64,000 bases of DNA from Atherinomorus stipes (GCA_023101725.1 JALJCO010008632.1:1-64000); one strand, 5' to 3'; positions 1 through 13,111 are shown, numbered from the stretch's first letter. The notes: generated by a model from the letters alone, not told the origin. Numbers and translations are program-made.

Positions 1-407
1 AGCCGTCACGGGAGGTGCACAAATTGAAACTATAATGTTGTTTACTACGCTTTTTCTTCGTAGTGCCACTTTTTAGTGTCTTTCACTTGATCTGGATCGT
101 TTGCTGATGGCAGAAGAATCCATAACTGTCGCTTACAGTGTTTGAATTTTCCTGCGACCGTCTTCTTCCTGTATCAAAACTGTCGGGGATGCGAATGCAG
201 CGTCATTTGACGTCACATCCGCAAGGCAGTGCGGGGAAGTCGGCCACCGAATTGCGGCTCATTTTGCAGCACACAGCCTGTTCAAGGCAACAGAGAGAAA
301 CATGGGTGGGCTCGTTCTTTATGGTATTTAGCGCTTCATCACCCATTAGCATAAAAAAAAATGGACATGCATGTTTGTTTGTTTTTAAATTCCTGCCTCT
401 AGTCCCT
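1..407 (-). mobile_element. TTAA-type MITE, partial copy cut by window edge
   Basis: This is an inverted copy of the element at 49727-50402. It ends in AGTCCCT followed directly by TTAA (408-411), the same terminus and target site as the other copy. It starts inside the element because the window begins there. It carries only one copy of the ~190-bp internal unit that is doubled at 49.9-50.3 kb. The TTAA target suggests the piggyBac or Kolobok superfamily; no transposase is present. The class is inferred, but the relationship of the two copies is plain in the sequence. Confidence 0.75.
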
Positions 408-411
408 TTAA

Positions 412-811
412 ACCCAATGAAAACGTGATTTAAAAAGATAACATTTGTAGCGTGTTATTATGTTGGCATGTTACCAAGGTAACAAACTGTACACAACAAT
501 GTAAAAATATGTGATAAAGAAATTCTGTATATTACACCCAACCAGGAAAAAATTGATCAACTCCAAACAAGTTTATATCCAAAGCTTTTGAAATGAGGTT
601 CAATGGCTGACATTGCATAAACTACACACATAGAATGAAACGCTGCTATCTGATTCAACCATTTTTTGAACCAAGACACACAGCTGAATGCGGATGAAGC
701 AGGGACTTTTAGGCTCGCTCTTGACATTCACATGGCCTCATCAGTGCACAACAGACCAAAATATGCCACCCCAAACCCCAGAAATATGACATTTGATGTC
801 ACGCACCTTTA
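412..811. other. unassigned AT-rich stretch
   Basis: I see no gene, terminal repeat or known repeat family here. Confidence 0.5.
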
Positions 812-1526
812 AGGCATCCAGACATTTTGTTGCAGCCTCAGGTGTCAGATTATGGAAACTAAAATGGTGTAAAATGAATGTATCAATAAGTATAGCACCA
901 TAAAGGGCAACAGGACCCAGAAACCACAATTTATTACGAACAGGAACTTTGTAGAAATAACACACAGATCAACAGTGACCAAATCTTTTGTCATCTGTGT
1001 CATTCTCTCAAGTCATTGCATTGAAACAAACACACAACAGAAACTATTTCATGTTTCTACTTTCCTCATTTCCCAGTTATTTCTGCTGTTATTTACCTTC
1101 TATCCCCACAAATAACTCCAACTCAGCTGCGTCAAGCTCTTCTTTCTTTATTCCAGCCATAGAGGACCATTATTTTGTTCTTTTCAGACACACATAGAAC
1201 TTTCTGCTCACTTGTTGATCTTTGGCTGCTCTGATTGGACATTACCGTCAATTTAAGCTCTCTGATTGGTGGATGAAATTGTCTTCATCATCATTTCCAG
1301 GTCTAAATAGGGGTCTCTTAGCAATATAATAGTAATGATGATCTTTCTGCTGATGAAAATGGGATAAATGATAGTGTTAGCATGGATCATTGTGGATAGA
1401 GTCTCTCTGAATAAACATGACATTTAGAGGTTGGATTGTGAACCTCCTACAAATGAGATATAAATGCTGGAAAACTTCTGTAAGTCACCTAAAGGTAAAG
1501 TATCCATTACAGTTTACCCTACAGAG
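812..1526 (+). repeat. dispersed repeat, copy 1 (pair with 30.4-31.9 kb)
   Basis: About 700 bp matches 30368-31910 in the same orientation, with scattered substitutions. This copy lacks two blocks present in the other copy, so it shows the uninterrupted arrangement. Short frames inside it are interrupted and do not align as proteins. I cannot name the family. It could be an old transposon or an ancient duplicated intergenic segment. Confidence 0.7.
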
Positions 1527-1591
1527 TTGCACACTGCTGTTGCCGAGGATGTATTCAAAATGTTCATCTTGTCTTCAGTGTGATAATCTAC

Positions 1592-1808
1592 TTGACTTTT
1601 CTTTTAGTAAGACAAATTATTTTTAGCTGTTCTTACATTGTCAGATTTGACTATCACTTCATGTCATGTAGGGATTCCCAGTCAGCTGTCAATATAAGAT
1701 ACGTGACACCAGGAAGTCTGACAACTTCTGATGAAGGCTGAAGTGACAGCCAAAACTGGGGCAGTAAGAACAGCTAAAAACAATTAGTCTTACTAAAAGA
1801 AAAGTCAA
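1592..1808. repeat. 217-bp palindrome with 44-bp arms
   Basis: Positions 1592-1635 and 1765-1808 are reverse complements with about two mismatches, separated by a 129-bp loop. Such structure is typical of a foldback MITE. I could not see a clean target duplication outside the arms. The RNA or single strand would form a long hairpin. Confidence 0.75.
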
Positions 1809-4037
1809 TGAGATAGAAGTGGTGGACCTTGGGGACATCTGGGTTTAAAGGAGTCCAATGTTCGCATTTGAGCACTCTGATGTGGATGTGTTCCCCGTTT
1901 AGTTCTGAAATGCCCAGTTCACTCCCACCACCTATAAGGGTACTAGTTAAAAGGACACTCATAGGTCCCATTGTGGATCAATTTATTTTTCTTTTTTCTT
2001 TAATTCTTTCCAGAAGACACATCTCTGTGTTTCTGCACCCTCTTGTGATAATACAACCTTTTAGTCCATGTTTATAGAACAAGTTAGTTTATGTTTTCCA
2101 CTAATCAGATGGTCTGATACTCACTGACACATCCAGCAAATCATCCAATCCATCTCCTCAGCCTGCCGTACCTCATCCCTCTCCCCGCCACTGATGAAGT
2201 ACTTTGATGTTAACAACTGAGGGGGAGCTAGCAGAGGCCAAGAGCAATATGCCGGCCGTTTCGGCAGCATATGTGAGGACTAATGAGTATTCAGGTCAGG
2301 TGGCCAAACGGAGGCCAGAGTCGGACTGTCAGTCTGATGTCCATCTCCTCATTCACCTGCTAATAGGATCAAAAGCAGGAAGGTCATGGGGATGCAGCCA
2401 GCGAGCCATAGGCTAATGCCAAACGCGCGCCACCCTCTCCTCCATCTGCCCCAGATGGACCACCGAACCCGTCCCTGGGGATTATATGACTCACCATTTT
2501 GTGCGTGCAGATTGTGTGTAATTACCCAATCCTACATCTCTGGTAAGTTTTGTCATTGTTCAATCTCAACTTTCCAAGATGACACATGCGTGGCTTATCT
2601 CCTCTCATGCAGATAATCTTCAACAAGTCTACCATCATAGAAGCGCCTCTTCTGTAGCTGCTGGTCAGCATAAACTATATCACTACCTTCATAAGGTGTT
2701 TGTGCTTGTAAGAAGAGAGAAGCATGGTAACATCACTGACGAGCTCGTGTCTTTCGAAGTTCTGTTTTATGTCTGATTTCATGAATTTTTTTCTACAGAG
2801 GAAAATGTGAGTCATTTCATGTTACTATGAAGTTATTTTTTATCCCTTCACTGATGTCCAGTTTGGCTTTCTGCTTCCTGTAGCCTATTCATGTTCCACA
2901 TCTTCTATCACTATCAGTCAGACAAAGGCCACAGGAAGCATGCCCCGCATTGTTTTAGAGGTAACTCCTATAATAATGGCCTCATATTGTAATGGAACAA
3001 TATACCGTAGAATAGACTATTTCTGGCACTGCCAACAGAAGTTATTCATTGTTTCTCATTAAAACAGATATTTATCTTGGATAAGTTAGATCTTAGGCGT
3101 AATAAACCATTAAAACATGTTGTTTGTGATAACAGAACTTTGAAGTATCACCTCCGGTTTAGCCTTACTGATCAAGCATCACCATATGGGGGCAGAGATA
3201 TGAGTCTAGCAGATCAGACACGCACAAGCTTGTAATACAGTTCTGTTAGTCATAAAACAATGGGCCTATAGAATTAGTGATACACACCTGACGGCAGGAG
3301 GCACGCACTGATACAGTATGCACACATACATTAATCACCACAAACACGGCGGGAATCATCAAACCGCATTAATACCTCACCACAAGCAGATTAGAGCTGT
3401 TGATCTAAAGAGCCAAGCAAAGGACACGCAGGACACAGGTTTGGTTTTTAATTAGTAGTACCAGAGGGTGGAATATGTGTGTGGCTGGGGGTGTCGGAGC
3501 TGTAATACCCCCTACGGTCAATCCTGTGACCACAGATGCTGGCACCATTGATTATCACACATTCATCAATTCAGCTGTACGCAGAAAAACACATCCTGTT
3601 TAGAAAGAAAATACCAAATAGCAACATTTTCCCAGATTATTCAAATCCGATACTAGTTTGTGGTACTCAGTCATCAGTCAACCAGTATCAATACCATACA
3701 ATACTTTTTCCTCTTATAGGAAAATAGTATACTGTGTATATATGTTTTTATTTCAAAGGCATTCATAAATATAAATACTTAAAATAAACTATAATAAAAT
3801 TCTTAATGAAATATAGTGATGTAAGAGTTAAATAAGATGAAATTAAATCTTTCATAGCATGGAAATAGATGATCTGAATATTTTAATGGTAATATCATCA
3901 AAAATAATGCTTAAGAACCTGCATTAAATAAGTAAAGTAATAAATATGGCTGCCATAATCATGCGACATGGGAGAGAGAGAACAAATAGCTGAGATCCAA
4001 GTGGCAACCGCTGGGTAGTAACCGGTAAACCACCCCG
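1809..4037. other. unassigned intergenic stretch
   Basis: No gene, RNA gene or named repeat is recognised. The short frames here look like chance. AT content rises around 3720-3960. Confidence 0.45.
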
Positions 4038-4290
4038 AAATGTGGAAAAATTGTAGTTCTTTCTTCATCCACTAGGGGCTGACTGCAAAACAGAGCAAAT
4101 CCCCACAGACTCCCATGTTAAAAAGACCAACTTCACAGCAGAAATAAACATGTTTACAGCCTGTTTCAAAACATCAGGTTTAATAGGTCAAGTTTACCTT
4201 CATTTCAACTGTGAGGGGGTGATTTTTTTTATACAACTCATCTGTTTAGATGTTATTTAACCTTGAAAATACACATAGTTAGGGATGCCG
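4038..4290 (-). repeat. dispersed repeat, inverted copy (pair with 41.5-42.0 kb)
   Basis: Reverse complement of much of 41700-41970. Shared landmarks are the motif CTAGGGGCTG near 4073, the TTCACAGCAG...AACATGTTTACAG block around 4131-4160, and the GAGGGGGTGA block near 4213. It looks like a fish-type interspersed repeat of unknown class. No coding potential is seen. Confidence 0.6.
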
Positions 4291-5080
4291 GCCTGCCCGG
4301 TCGGTGGCTACTAGTTGACTCATTGTTTTTTTCTCAGTGGTTTTTAGCTAGCTTACAGCAAGTCCAAGCATGCCTTACATTTAGTCCTCAATTAGGGGGA
4401 TAATCTTCTTAGCTTCTGTTAGTTTAATGTTAGCAAGGTTAGCATTTAGCCTAGAGTATGTTGGCTGTCAGTCATTTGCCCCAAGGGCATTGCCTTTGTC
4501 CATTTTTATATTTCTGTGAGTGACGACACAAGTGACGTGGCTAACGCAACTGGCTTCACTGTTAGCTCTTCAGAAACTGATGTAGTGGAAGGTTTGTCCT
4601 TCTTTATTTACGGTCAATGCTGAAATCAGCTAAAACTCTCAGAAGTGAAAACAGGTAGCATGTTTTGTATCAACACAGTGGTACCTCCACATGAAGGATG
4701 TATGGGATACTGTGACTGGCAGACATCACCATACAAACTCCAGAGCATCCAGAAATCCATGAATCCCTCCCTTACTCAGAACATGCGCTTCTACATACAT
4801 GATGAAGACTGGTCTTGGTCTTCCGACACATCAGCTGAGCAGAACTTTTATCTCGCGTAGCTAACAATCTACAACAACATTTGTTTAAAACTTGAGGTGG
4901 GTGTGGTAGACATGCAAAAGTTGTCACTTCCATTTTCCACTGATGCAAAAAATTCAGCAAGCAGAGAGTTTTACTGAATGGCTGGTGGGGAAACATAGGG
5001 AAAATATACATGAGGCATACACAAGCACGTGCACGCCCACCATGCCTATGGAAAAAAAATACTGAACCGATGCACGAATG
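4291..5080. other. unassigned intergenic stretch
   Basis: No feature recognised. Frames on both strands are short and unlike any family I know. Confidence 0.4.
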
Positions 5081-5273
5081 CAGAGGGGTGTTCGGCTCCG
5101 GTCTCGAGGGCCACAATCCTGCAGGTTTTCCATGTCTCCCTTCTCCAGCACACAACTGACTCAGCTTCATAGGCTTTTAGATTCAGTTAATTTGAGTCAG
5201 CTGTGCTGGTGCCAGTAGGCATGAAGAAACCGACAGGACAGCTGCCCTTGAGGACCAGCTTTGGACACCACTG
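5081..5273. mobile_element. hAT-type MITE (193 bp)
   Basis: The ends are imperfect inverted repeats (CAGAGGGGTGTTCGG... and ...TTTGGACACCACTG). The flanks are near-identical 8-bp duplications, CACGAATG at 5073-5080 and CACTAATG at 5274-5281. An 8-bp duplication with CAG/CTG termini is characteristic of hAT elements. Same broad family as the copies at 6.8, 47.9 and 61.7 kb. No transposase, so non-autonomous. Confidence 0.8.
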
Positions 5274-6795
5274 CACTAATGTATCAAACTAGCCAAAACG
5301 TGAATTTTTTTTTGTCTCGTTGCACCCCTAGTAAATACTTATATATTTTGGACCCGTCGAAATTGATTAAACAATTATTTATATGCTGTAATTTTTATTT
5401 TTGTTTTTTAGTAAAATTAATACCTTTATTCTGTACATTCTGTGAATGTATTATTTTTGAAAAAGTAATTGTTTTGGTGAAAAAGATTATTTCTCGGGTC
5501 AATATACAGCCCTTAACGCATGTCTGTGCTCCAAGAGCGCTACCCTCCTCAAAAAACTAGACATTGTAACTTTGCAGGAGCTGATCTGTCTCTCATCGGA
5601 TCATGTGACCTGGAGCGCTTTTGCTTTATGGATCAGTGACTTTGTTATCAGCTGATCAAAGTGGTCTACAAACATGATTTCAAGACACAGACAGAGTCTA
5701 TTTAATGTTGCGACAGTTTTGTGGCCTGTGGAAAGGTACAGGTTTAGTGCCCCTGGTGGCCAAAAAGTTACACAGCATCCCTGTAAGGATGAGCATGATC
5801 TTCACGGCAACATGGAGAGAGATACGAGATGTTGGAACGTAACACGTGACCACCGTTACAATGCATTGTATGTAGAATCAGCTCACACACAGTTTAGATG
5901 AGCAGCAGATGAAGCTCTGATGGGGAAGACGCAGGGATCTTCCCCGGCAACCCGCATTCAGCATCTAGACAAGACGACTGTCACTGGATCACAGCAGCTG
6001 TGCTGGAGGTGGTCATTACAGACCACGTTGGTCAGCTGCTGCTAGTGGGTCAGAGTTGGATTCAAGAATTCCTCATATCTGACATAAGTGTCTGAAGATG
6101 TTAAGCATCGGTTTTTGTGTTTAATTCAAAATGAGGAATTTTGTAGTTAGACTGGACACCCTATCATCAGTTCAATCAAGATGAAAGTTTCTGCTATCAA
6201 AGATGGAGAGAAGAAAAACCTATTCAGCAGATATAATATTACATAACACTTGAGCTCATTGTGTGTTGGGTCATCAGATGCACCATTGTGCTGTATATTC
6301 CTGTTTCTGGCCCATATGGTAGCAGAAGCCAGGAAACAGGCTGCCAGGATTAATGCAGCCCTGAGATAAGAACACATGGCTAATGAACCCCGTAATCTAT
6401 GATTATGGTTTTAGTGGAGGGAGAGACAAAAGAGGTGAGAGGGCTAATTCAAGTTGGGCTGGTCCTACCACTGTTCATAACCAAATGTTTGGGCTTAGAG
6501 ATGGTGGCTCTCGCCTTGTTGGGACCCTGCAGTAAATACCAGGCATGGGAGTGTTAAGCTCCAGCATTGTTTGTCCATCAAACAGTCTGAGTTTAGCCGT
6601 TTAGCTGCAGACATTACAAACACAATCAGCTCCTCTGAAAATCAGAACCGCTGCCCTGCTTTAAGAGGGGAAAAGTACGACTCCATTCTGAAGAGATGCA
6701 GATGATGGAGGTGCATGTGTCTGCAATGTTGATAAAGGAGCCATGTTCAATGAAGGTCCCGTTTCCTGGAGAATATCAGAAAAGTAAGTTTAGAC
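5274..6795. other. unassigned intergenic stretch
   Basis: No recognisable gene. A frame at 5261-5560 runs through AT-rich sequence and has no known domain. Confidence 0.4.
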
Positions 6796-6998
6796 CAGGG
6801 GTAGGCAACTCCAGTCCTCGAGAGCCGGTGTCCTGCAGGTGTTAGGACTTTTCCTGCTGCAACACACCTGACTTCAATCAGTGGGTAATTAGCAGACTTG
6901 TGCAGCCAAGCTCTGGAAATCAGGTGGTGTGTTGAAGCAGGGAAGCCCTTAAGACCTGCAGGATGCCGGCTCTCGAGGACCGGAGTTGCCTACCCCTG
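6796..6998. mobile_element. hAT-type MITE (203 bp) with perfect 8-bp duplication
   Basis: The element starts CAGGGGTAGGCAACTCC and ends GGAGTTGCCTACCCCTG, an almost perfect inverted repeat that continues inward through the CTCGAGAGCCGG / CCGGCTCTCGAG blocks. It is flanked on both sides by GTTTAGAC (6788-6795 and 6999-7006). The exact 8-bp duplication supports hAT class and fairly recent insertion. Confidence 0.92.
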
Positions 6999-7733
6999 GT
7001 TTAGACTAACCAAGCAGGCTTCATGACACACTTGCTCTCATTTATTTGAAGATAAATGATTAATAAACAGACTACAGACGAACACGTTACAATCTTCCAT
7101 TATTTAACAAAAACCAAGCAGAAATGTGGAGGAAAAGACTTTATAGCTCAGCAGCAACGGGCCTATTCAGGCCTCTGAGCAGGACATGTTGTAACAGAAG
7201 TAAAATAAGTGCCAGAACAACTTCTGCTCTTCTTTGGCACTGAACAAAATGCTTGGGTACCACCCGGTATCGAAACATGACGTGTCTTTCAGTGCCAGGT
7301 TTCGGTACCTTAATAAGGGAACAGGCTCAAGATCTGATCATGCTGTTGGTGATGGCCTGTAATGTTACATACGGTTGAGGCATGCAGGAAAAACATGTTT
7401 GTGGTTACGCCCACAGGCAAGTTTCACATGTATCTGTGTTGTCAATAGTGATTGAAAAGGTTAAAAAAAATGCCTCCGTTGTTTCCCCTACATTAACTCA
7501 GCCTGGCTATGTTATTAGCGACAAGCCTTTAAAATGCAGAGAATTAAATAATTTCACACAAACGTCAACATTTTTTGATAGAAGCTGCATTCCCGACGCC
7601 TCTAGAACAGTAGGCGTGGGCGACTACTGTTAGCCATCTGCTCTGCACCTGAACACAGTATGCAGAGGGCAGAGACGGGGAGAGAGGCGGAGCCTATAGG
7701 CAGGTAAACTTCCAGACCATCCGACAAGTCTTA
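6999..7733. other. unassigned intergenic stretch
   Basis: No gene or repeat family recognised. Confidence 0.4.
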
Positions 7734-8500
7734 TGGTGCGTTCAGACTGAACGCGTTGTCGGCGGCAAAAATGCGCTTGAAGCCCAAAGTTTGACGCTGG
7801 TTCATATAAAATCAGACGCTGACATTCAGAGTCCAAAAAGCTGCTGACGCGCGGCGAGAGCGTCTAGAGTGGTGGTGGATCCGGCTGTTTTCCTTGTCTG
7901 TGTGGGATGAAACTGCTTGGCTTTATTTACTCCACAAAGCCAGAGAAAAATGTTGGGCGTTTTGCGCCGTGTGGGAATTCAGCAGACTGTTTGGATGTGT
8001 TCTGAGTTTAGTTAGTTTCACCGTTTACTCCAGGAACCGCACGCCGACGGTGGGCGCGTTCAGCTTTCATTCTATCCACCCCAGCTTAATGACCCCAGTC
8101 CCGCCTCGGGACGGCATTATAAGCTTATGAATCCGATCGGGACGGCAGGTCATCAACCCCGAAGTTGGGAACCTGGGACCGGACTCAGATCACAGTTTAT
8201 CCTCCACAGTCTCTGTGGAGTGGAGAGATTCCCCGCTGTCTCCTCTGTATTTCCCGTCCTGTCAGAAAATATGTGTCTGCGTCACGACTGACACATGCTG
8301 AGTCTCTGATTGGTTGACGCCCGCGGCAGGTGCGGCAAACGTTCAGATTTTCCAACTCCGGCAAACGCCAAAACACTCCAACGCGCCGCGCCCGACGCGC
8401 TAAACGCGCCGCAAGAAGGTTTGACGCTCCTTAACGCGTGTTTACATAGACTTTGCATGTAAACCTGCCGCCGCCTGCCGCGGTCGGTCTGAACGCAGAG
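7734..8500. mobile_element. PIF/Harbinger-type MITE (767 bp)
   Basis: The ends are inverted repeats containing TGCGTTCAGACTGAACGCG on the left and CGGTCGGTCTGAACGCA on the right. TTA flanks both sides (7731-7733 and 8501-8503), the 3-bp target typical of PIF/Harbinger. The interior is GC- and CpG-rich near the right end. No transposase or Myb-like frame is visible, so it appears non-autonomous. Confidence 0.75.
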
Positions 8501-8629
8501 TTAGTGGAGTCCAGAGGGAGGAAATGTGGTTGATAAGTTGCTTCATATTTTACAAGCACAATAGATTTTTCAATAAAGATACTGATAATGAACAGCAAAC
8601 GTGATGCTAACGCTAGCTTGAACATTGCA

Positions 8630-8720
8630 CAGTAGTGGTTTCCAAACTTTTTGAGCTACAAACCCTGAGATAGCATATGTTGGTGTTCGCGGCCCCCCGC
8701 AACGACTGAGTGTTTAACTG
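8630..8720 (+). mobile_element. fragment of an hAT-type terminus
   Basis: The string CAGTAGTGGTTTCCAAACTT matches the general pattern of vertebrate hAT ends. I found no matching opposite end before the next element, so it is probably truncated. Confidence 0.4.
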
Positions 8721-9275
8721 TGTGACATATCAAATAGTCCTCCTGCAGCATCCTCCCAATATAAGGCTGGAAAACTGTTAGAATCCTAAATGCTAAAAAA
8801 ACTGCTTACATGGCATGAGGAATATCCCAGTTGTTTAGAAAATTAACATGTTACTTTTACAGATCAGTCTTCTTAAATTAACACATTAATGTCCATAGCC
8901 CTATTAAAAGTCTCAAATTTATTTAATGTAGCCTATATAATTTTCTTTCCCCATCCGATCTACCCTGATGTGAGGATTAGAATCCCGAGAAAGCCGACCT
9001 GATGATTTTCTGCTCAATGTTAAGACCTTAGTATGCAGCTGTGGAACTAGACACTGACTTCTCACTTGTTTGCAACTAACATTTTATGTTAGAAACCTGC
9101 TTTGAGTTGAAAAATGCTAAGAAAAAAAAATTAATAAAAATAGATATAAACTTTTGTTGGTAATTGTAATGCTTTTTTATTTCTTTTTGTTACAGTTGAT
9201 TTTATAAGTTTGGTACAGAAAAAGTATCGTTAAGAAACCAGTATCAAAGTGAAGGCATTGGTATTGGTACTGGTG

Positions 9276-9898
9276 AGGGATGTCCAATATTATCGGCTCA
9301 CTGATATTATTGGCTGATATTGGCAATTAAATGTAATATCGAAAAATATGTTTGTTTGTTTGTTTTTGGGTGTTTTTTTTGGGATCGATACTATCACTAA
9401 CCAAATCTTGCGAGATTTCATAACGGAACAAGATCTCGCGAGATTTCGTTTCATTAGCACCAGCCCATCATGTATAAAAGTCCCTGTAATTGTGGAAGAA
9501 CTTCATATCCCAGCATTCCTTTCAGAGTCATGCGACTACGGTGCAGCTGCTGCTGCTGCTACAGACGGATTTGCTTTGAAACCGCTTATAATATGTCTGG
9601 TTTTAAGTTGTTAGTTAATTTTCCAAGTTGTCAGAAACATTAGAATTAGCCACATGTTGGCTAATACCTGCTAGTATCTGATATCTGGCAGCCAGATGTC
9701 CAAAATGAACTCCTCTGGCTGAGTTAAGGATATTTTGGGATCTTTGCTCTTGGAGCAGAATATAGGTGTATTTCTAGAAATATGAGAAATACAACCTTAC
9801 AGTTGTCTGCATATATCAGGATTGGTTGATATCGGATTTTGGAAATTAATTGATTAGTTGGACAATATCAGATAAAAAAAAGCCAGTATCGACCACCT
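9276..9898. mobile_element. degenerate MITE with TATCGG-rich ends
   Basis: The left end (GGGATGTCCAATATTATCGG) and the right end (around 9858-9898, ...CAATATCAG...CCAGTATCGACC) are degenerate inverted repeats. Internally there is a short palindrome, CTTGCGAGATT...ATCTCGCGAGATT, at about 9405-9447. Class uncertain (hAT-like is my guess). The short frame at 9348-9614 looks like chance. Confidence 0.5.
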
Positions 9899-10605
9899 CA
9901 AGTGTTCGACGACCTGAACATGGCAGCCCACGCTCTGCTAAAAGTCTAGAGATATGGCTACAGGAACGGTTCTGTGATGTACTGTTACATCAGCGCATGT
10001 GTCACCAGCAGCCCCACTAGTGGCTTTGGACTCTTCCAAGGTGTGTTTCAGCTCATGGGTTCATTTATAGCTGCTGGTATCTGATCTGATTCACACAGCC
10101 AGATTTAACCAGGTTAACCCGATCGCCTCAGTCTTAACCTGATTCATTTGCTCCTGAAAACAGGATCTGTAGTGTGGGGACATCCAGCTTATCTCCCTCC
10201 TCCACCCTGTGTTTGACAGTTGGTATGAGTTGTGTGTGCAGATATGGTGCAGACAGAGTGGGCTGCATGACCAGCAAACTTTGGCCTCGTGATAATAGTG
10301 ATTTCTGCTGTCATGAACTTCGACATCTAACATGGAGAATCAGACATGGAGCTCCATTCGCAGGGTCGTCCACTCCTGAAGAGACTGGAAGCCGTATCAA
10401 CTTTAGTTGCTTTTAACGACATTTTAACAACACTAGAAATAAATAAAGCCAATTTGGGTCCATCCGGCGTTCTGATGCAGGCGAACATGTAAACAGCTCA
10501 GCTGTGAATGTACGGGAAATGAAATATGGAAGTAATCCCTGAAAGCTAATAACGGAGCTGGCAGGATGAAGCAGCCTCTGTCTGAACACACGCTCTAACC
10601 CTCAC
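9899..10605. other. unassigned intergenic stretch
   Basis: No gene or repeat family recognised. Confidence 0.4.
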
Positions 10606-11230
10606 CGATCCGGATCAGAACCAGCACTGGATCAGTCCCCAAAACCCGATCAGTCCCCAAAAACCAGATCGGTTCCCACAACCAGAACCAGATCAGTCCG
10701 AGAACCAGAACCAGATCAGTCCCCAAAACCAGATCAGCCCCCAGAACCAGAACTGGATCAGTGCTCCCAACTAGATTGGTCCCCAGTACCAGAACTGGAT
10801 CAGTCCCCAAAACCAGATCAGTCCCCAGAACCGGATCAGTCCCCACAACCAGAACCAAATCAGTCCCCAAAACCAGATCAGTCCCCAGAAACCAGATCGG
10901 TCCCCAGAACCGGATCAGTCCCCAAAACCAGACCAGTTCCCAGAACCGGATCGGTCCTCACAACCAGATCAGTCCCCAGAACCTGAACCGGATCAGTCCT
11001 CAAAACCAGATTAGTCCCCACAACCAGAACCGGATCAGTCCTCAGAACTGTGTAAGTCCCCAGAACCAGAACTGGATCAGTCTCCACAGCCACATCAGTC
11101 CCAAGAACCAGAACTGGATCAGCCCTCAAAACCAGATCAGTCCCCAGAACCAGAACCAGATTATTCCCCACAACCAGACCCAGATCACTTTCCAAAACCA
11201 GAACTGGATCAGTCCCCAGAACCAAACATC
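10606..11230. repeat. minisatellite, mixed ~18- and ~24-bp units
   Basis: A tandem array built from CAGTCCCCAAAACCAGAT-type units, with a frequent extra CAGAAC that lengthens the unit to ~24 bp. Both unit lengths are multiples of three, so frames stay open on both strands (notably 10761-11240 plus and 10878-11225 minus). The resulting N/Q/P/S-rich or L/V/G-rich repeats are by-products and not credible proteins. Confidence 0.9.
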
Positions 11231-13111
11231 AGACATTTAAGCATGTAACCCCGGGAGGCCTTGGTCCACCAACCATCCAGCTAGTGAACCCCCCTCCTCC
11301 TCCTCTTCTTCATCCTCCTCCTCCTCCTGCAGCGGAGAATCCTGTCTGATGAACAAGCTCAGCTCAGAGTGGTGGGATAGTTCATACTGGGAGATAATGG
11401 GAATGATGCTGGTGAAACTGGGCTGCGGGTGCCATGACGACAGGTCCAGAAACGGGTTCATCCTCTCGCCATCCTGTTGTATCGGAGTGTGTTTACATGT
11501 GAACACATCAAACACAAACCGTGTTGCGCTGACGCCGCATCAACATAGAAGCTGAGGAGCGATAGACTGTGAATGTGGGGCCTTTCATACTTTCATTGTT
11601 AGGCGCATGAAAGGAAGAGGCCAGTACCAGCAGGTCATTGTTCTCGCTTCTTTTTCTTCAGACATGGAGTCCATACAGTTCACCATGACGCAGCTAAATG
11701 CTCCACATCTGCTGTGGTCCTGATCTGAATGATCCTGGATCTAGCTGCAGCTGCTGTGGGGTTATGTAATATGATGCTCCATATGTTCCACATGACTAAT
11801 TACACTATACAAAAGGAGGTGGGAAGAAGGAGCGTTGGGTGAGGAGCAGGGGTGGGGAGGAGAACAATGATGAAGAGGGTTAGGACTCAGGCCAAGTTTT
11901 GTAAGAGGAGGATGAGAAAAAGTGTGATTAGGCTGAAAGAATACTGTCATTAGTTCCTGTTCCTTCAGTTTATATCAACAAGTGTGATTGGTCCCCCCGT
12001 CTCCGTCCCAGTGTGTCCCCCCGTCTTGGTCCCGCTGTTCCCAGATCAGCCCAAATTGACTGTGATAGCTGCGGGCTTTGACCTAGTTTGAGGAACAATA
12101 GCCCCCCACGGCTGCTCCGGGACATTCTGATAGTTTGGTTTGGAGGTCACCCAGGCTTGGACAGCGTGGACGGAGTGGATGAGGAGGAGGAGGAGGAGGG
12201 TGGGACGAAGCCTTAAACCTTCATCCTTTCAGAGGCTCCACCATCCTCTCTGACCCCAAGCAACAAAGACTCTTAAGGGTCAAAGGGAGCCGATCCTGGG
12301 ACAGTCGCCTCTATCATGGCAGTCGTCCGTCTCTGGATGATCCTGGACGCCTCCGACCGTCTGTCCTCAAACCTGCCTACAGATTGCTGGTTAGAGACTG
12401 TGGAAGTTTCAATTGAAGCTAATCTGTAATAATGTGCAGTCATGAAGAGAACGGTGGCAGACATGCTCAGAAGGCTCATCGCTGTCCTCCTGAACAGAGA
12501 CAGAGACTGAAAGCAGGTCCAACCTTCTCCGAGGCTTTCCAGAGCTATCAGCAGTGTTTCGTGAAGCTCACGCCATCATCGTAGCTGATGCTGCAAATCT
12601 CCACCTCTGCTGTGTCCTGCTTCCAGAGCAACAATATTTCCTTAATCTCAATAAAACATTAACATAAGCTTGGAAAATAGAAGTTATATTCAATATTTAG
12701 TTTCATTCATTAGCTTTGCTTTGAGCTGAATATTTAATTACTTATTTGTTATTATTTCATGAACTCCTTGATGCGTATTTCTGTTCTTGTCGATCATGTC
12801 TGTTCTCATGTTTTTAGGTTCATTGGTTCTTGTTTTTAGGTTTTTATCCTCTACACCAGGGGCTTTGCCTGCTCGGTCTGCAGGGTCGTTGCCACGGTGA
12901 TCATCCTTGTCCCGATGGCTGGGGGTCCCAGTGGCTGTGATGTGGATACAAGTGTGTGTGTGTATCAAAGACACCAAGATGAGGTGCTGGTCTATAAATT
13001 GCTGTGTCATTTATTCTGGTGTATGACGGCTTGTTTAATAAAACTTAAAATGCATAAATTGTTCATGTAAAACAGTTTGTGTTGCCTGCTTTTCATCCAC
13101 TGGATCTTTAA
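11231..13111. other. unassigned stretch with CCT/GGA simple repeats
   Basis: Contains a CCT-rich run at about 11288-11332 and a GAGGAG run at about 12180-12200. No coding gene recognised. Confidence 0.45.

Noticed and set aside
4772..5170. 132-codon minus-strand frame
   Set aside because: It overlaps the hAT MITE at 5081-5273, has a competing overlapping frame and contains no known motif.
10606..11230. CRISPR-like array
   Set aside because: Units are directly adjacent, with no unique spacers; the setting is a vertebrate-type genome.
10595..11240. 159- and 115-codon frames in the minisatellite
   Set aside because: Unit lengths divisible by three keep frames open on both strands; no start context, domain or non-repeat sequence.
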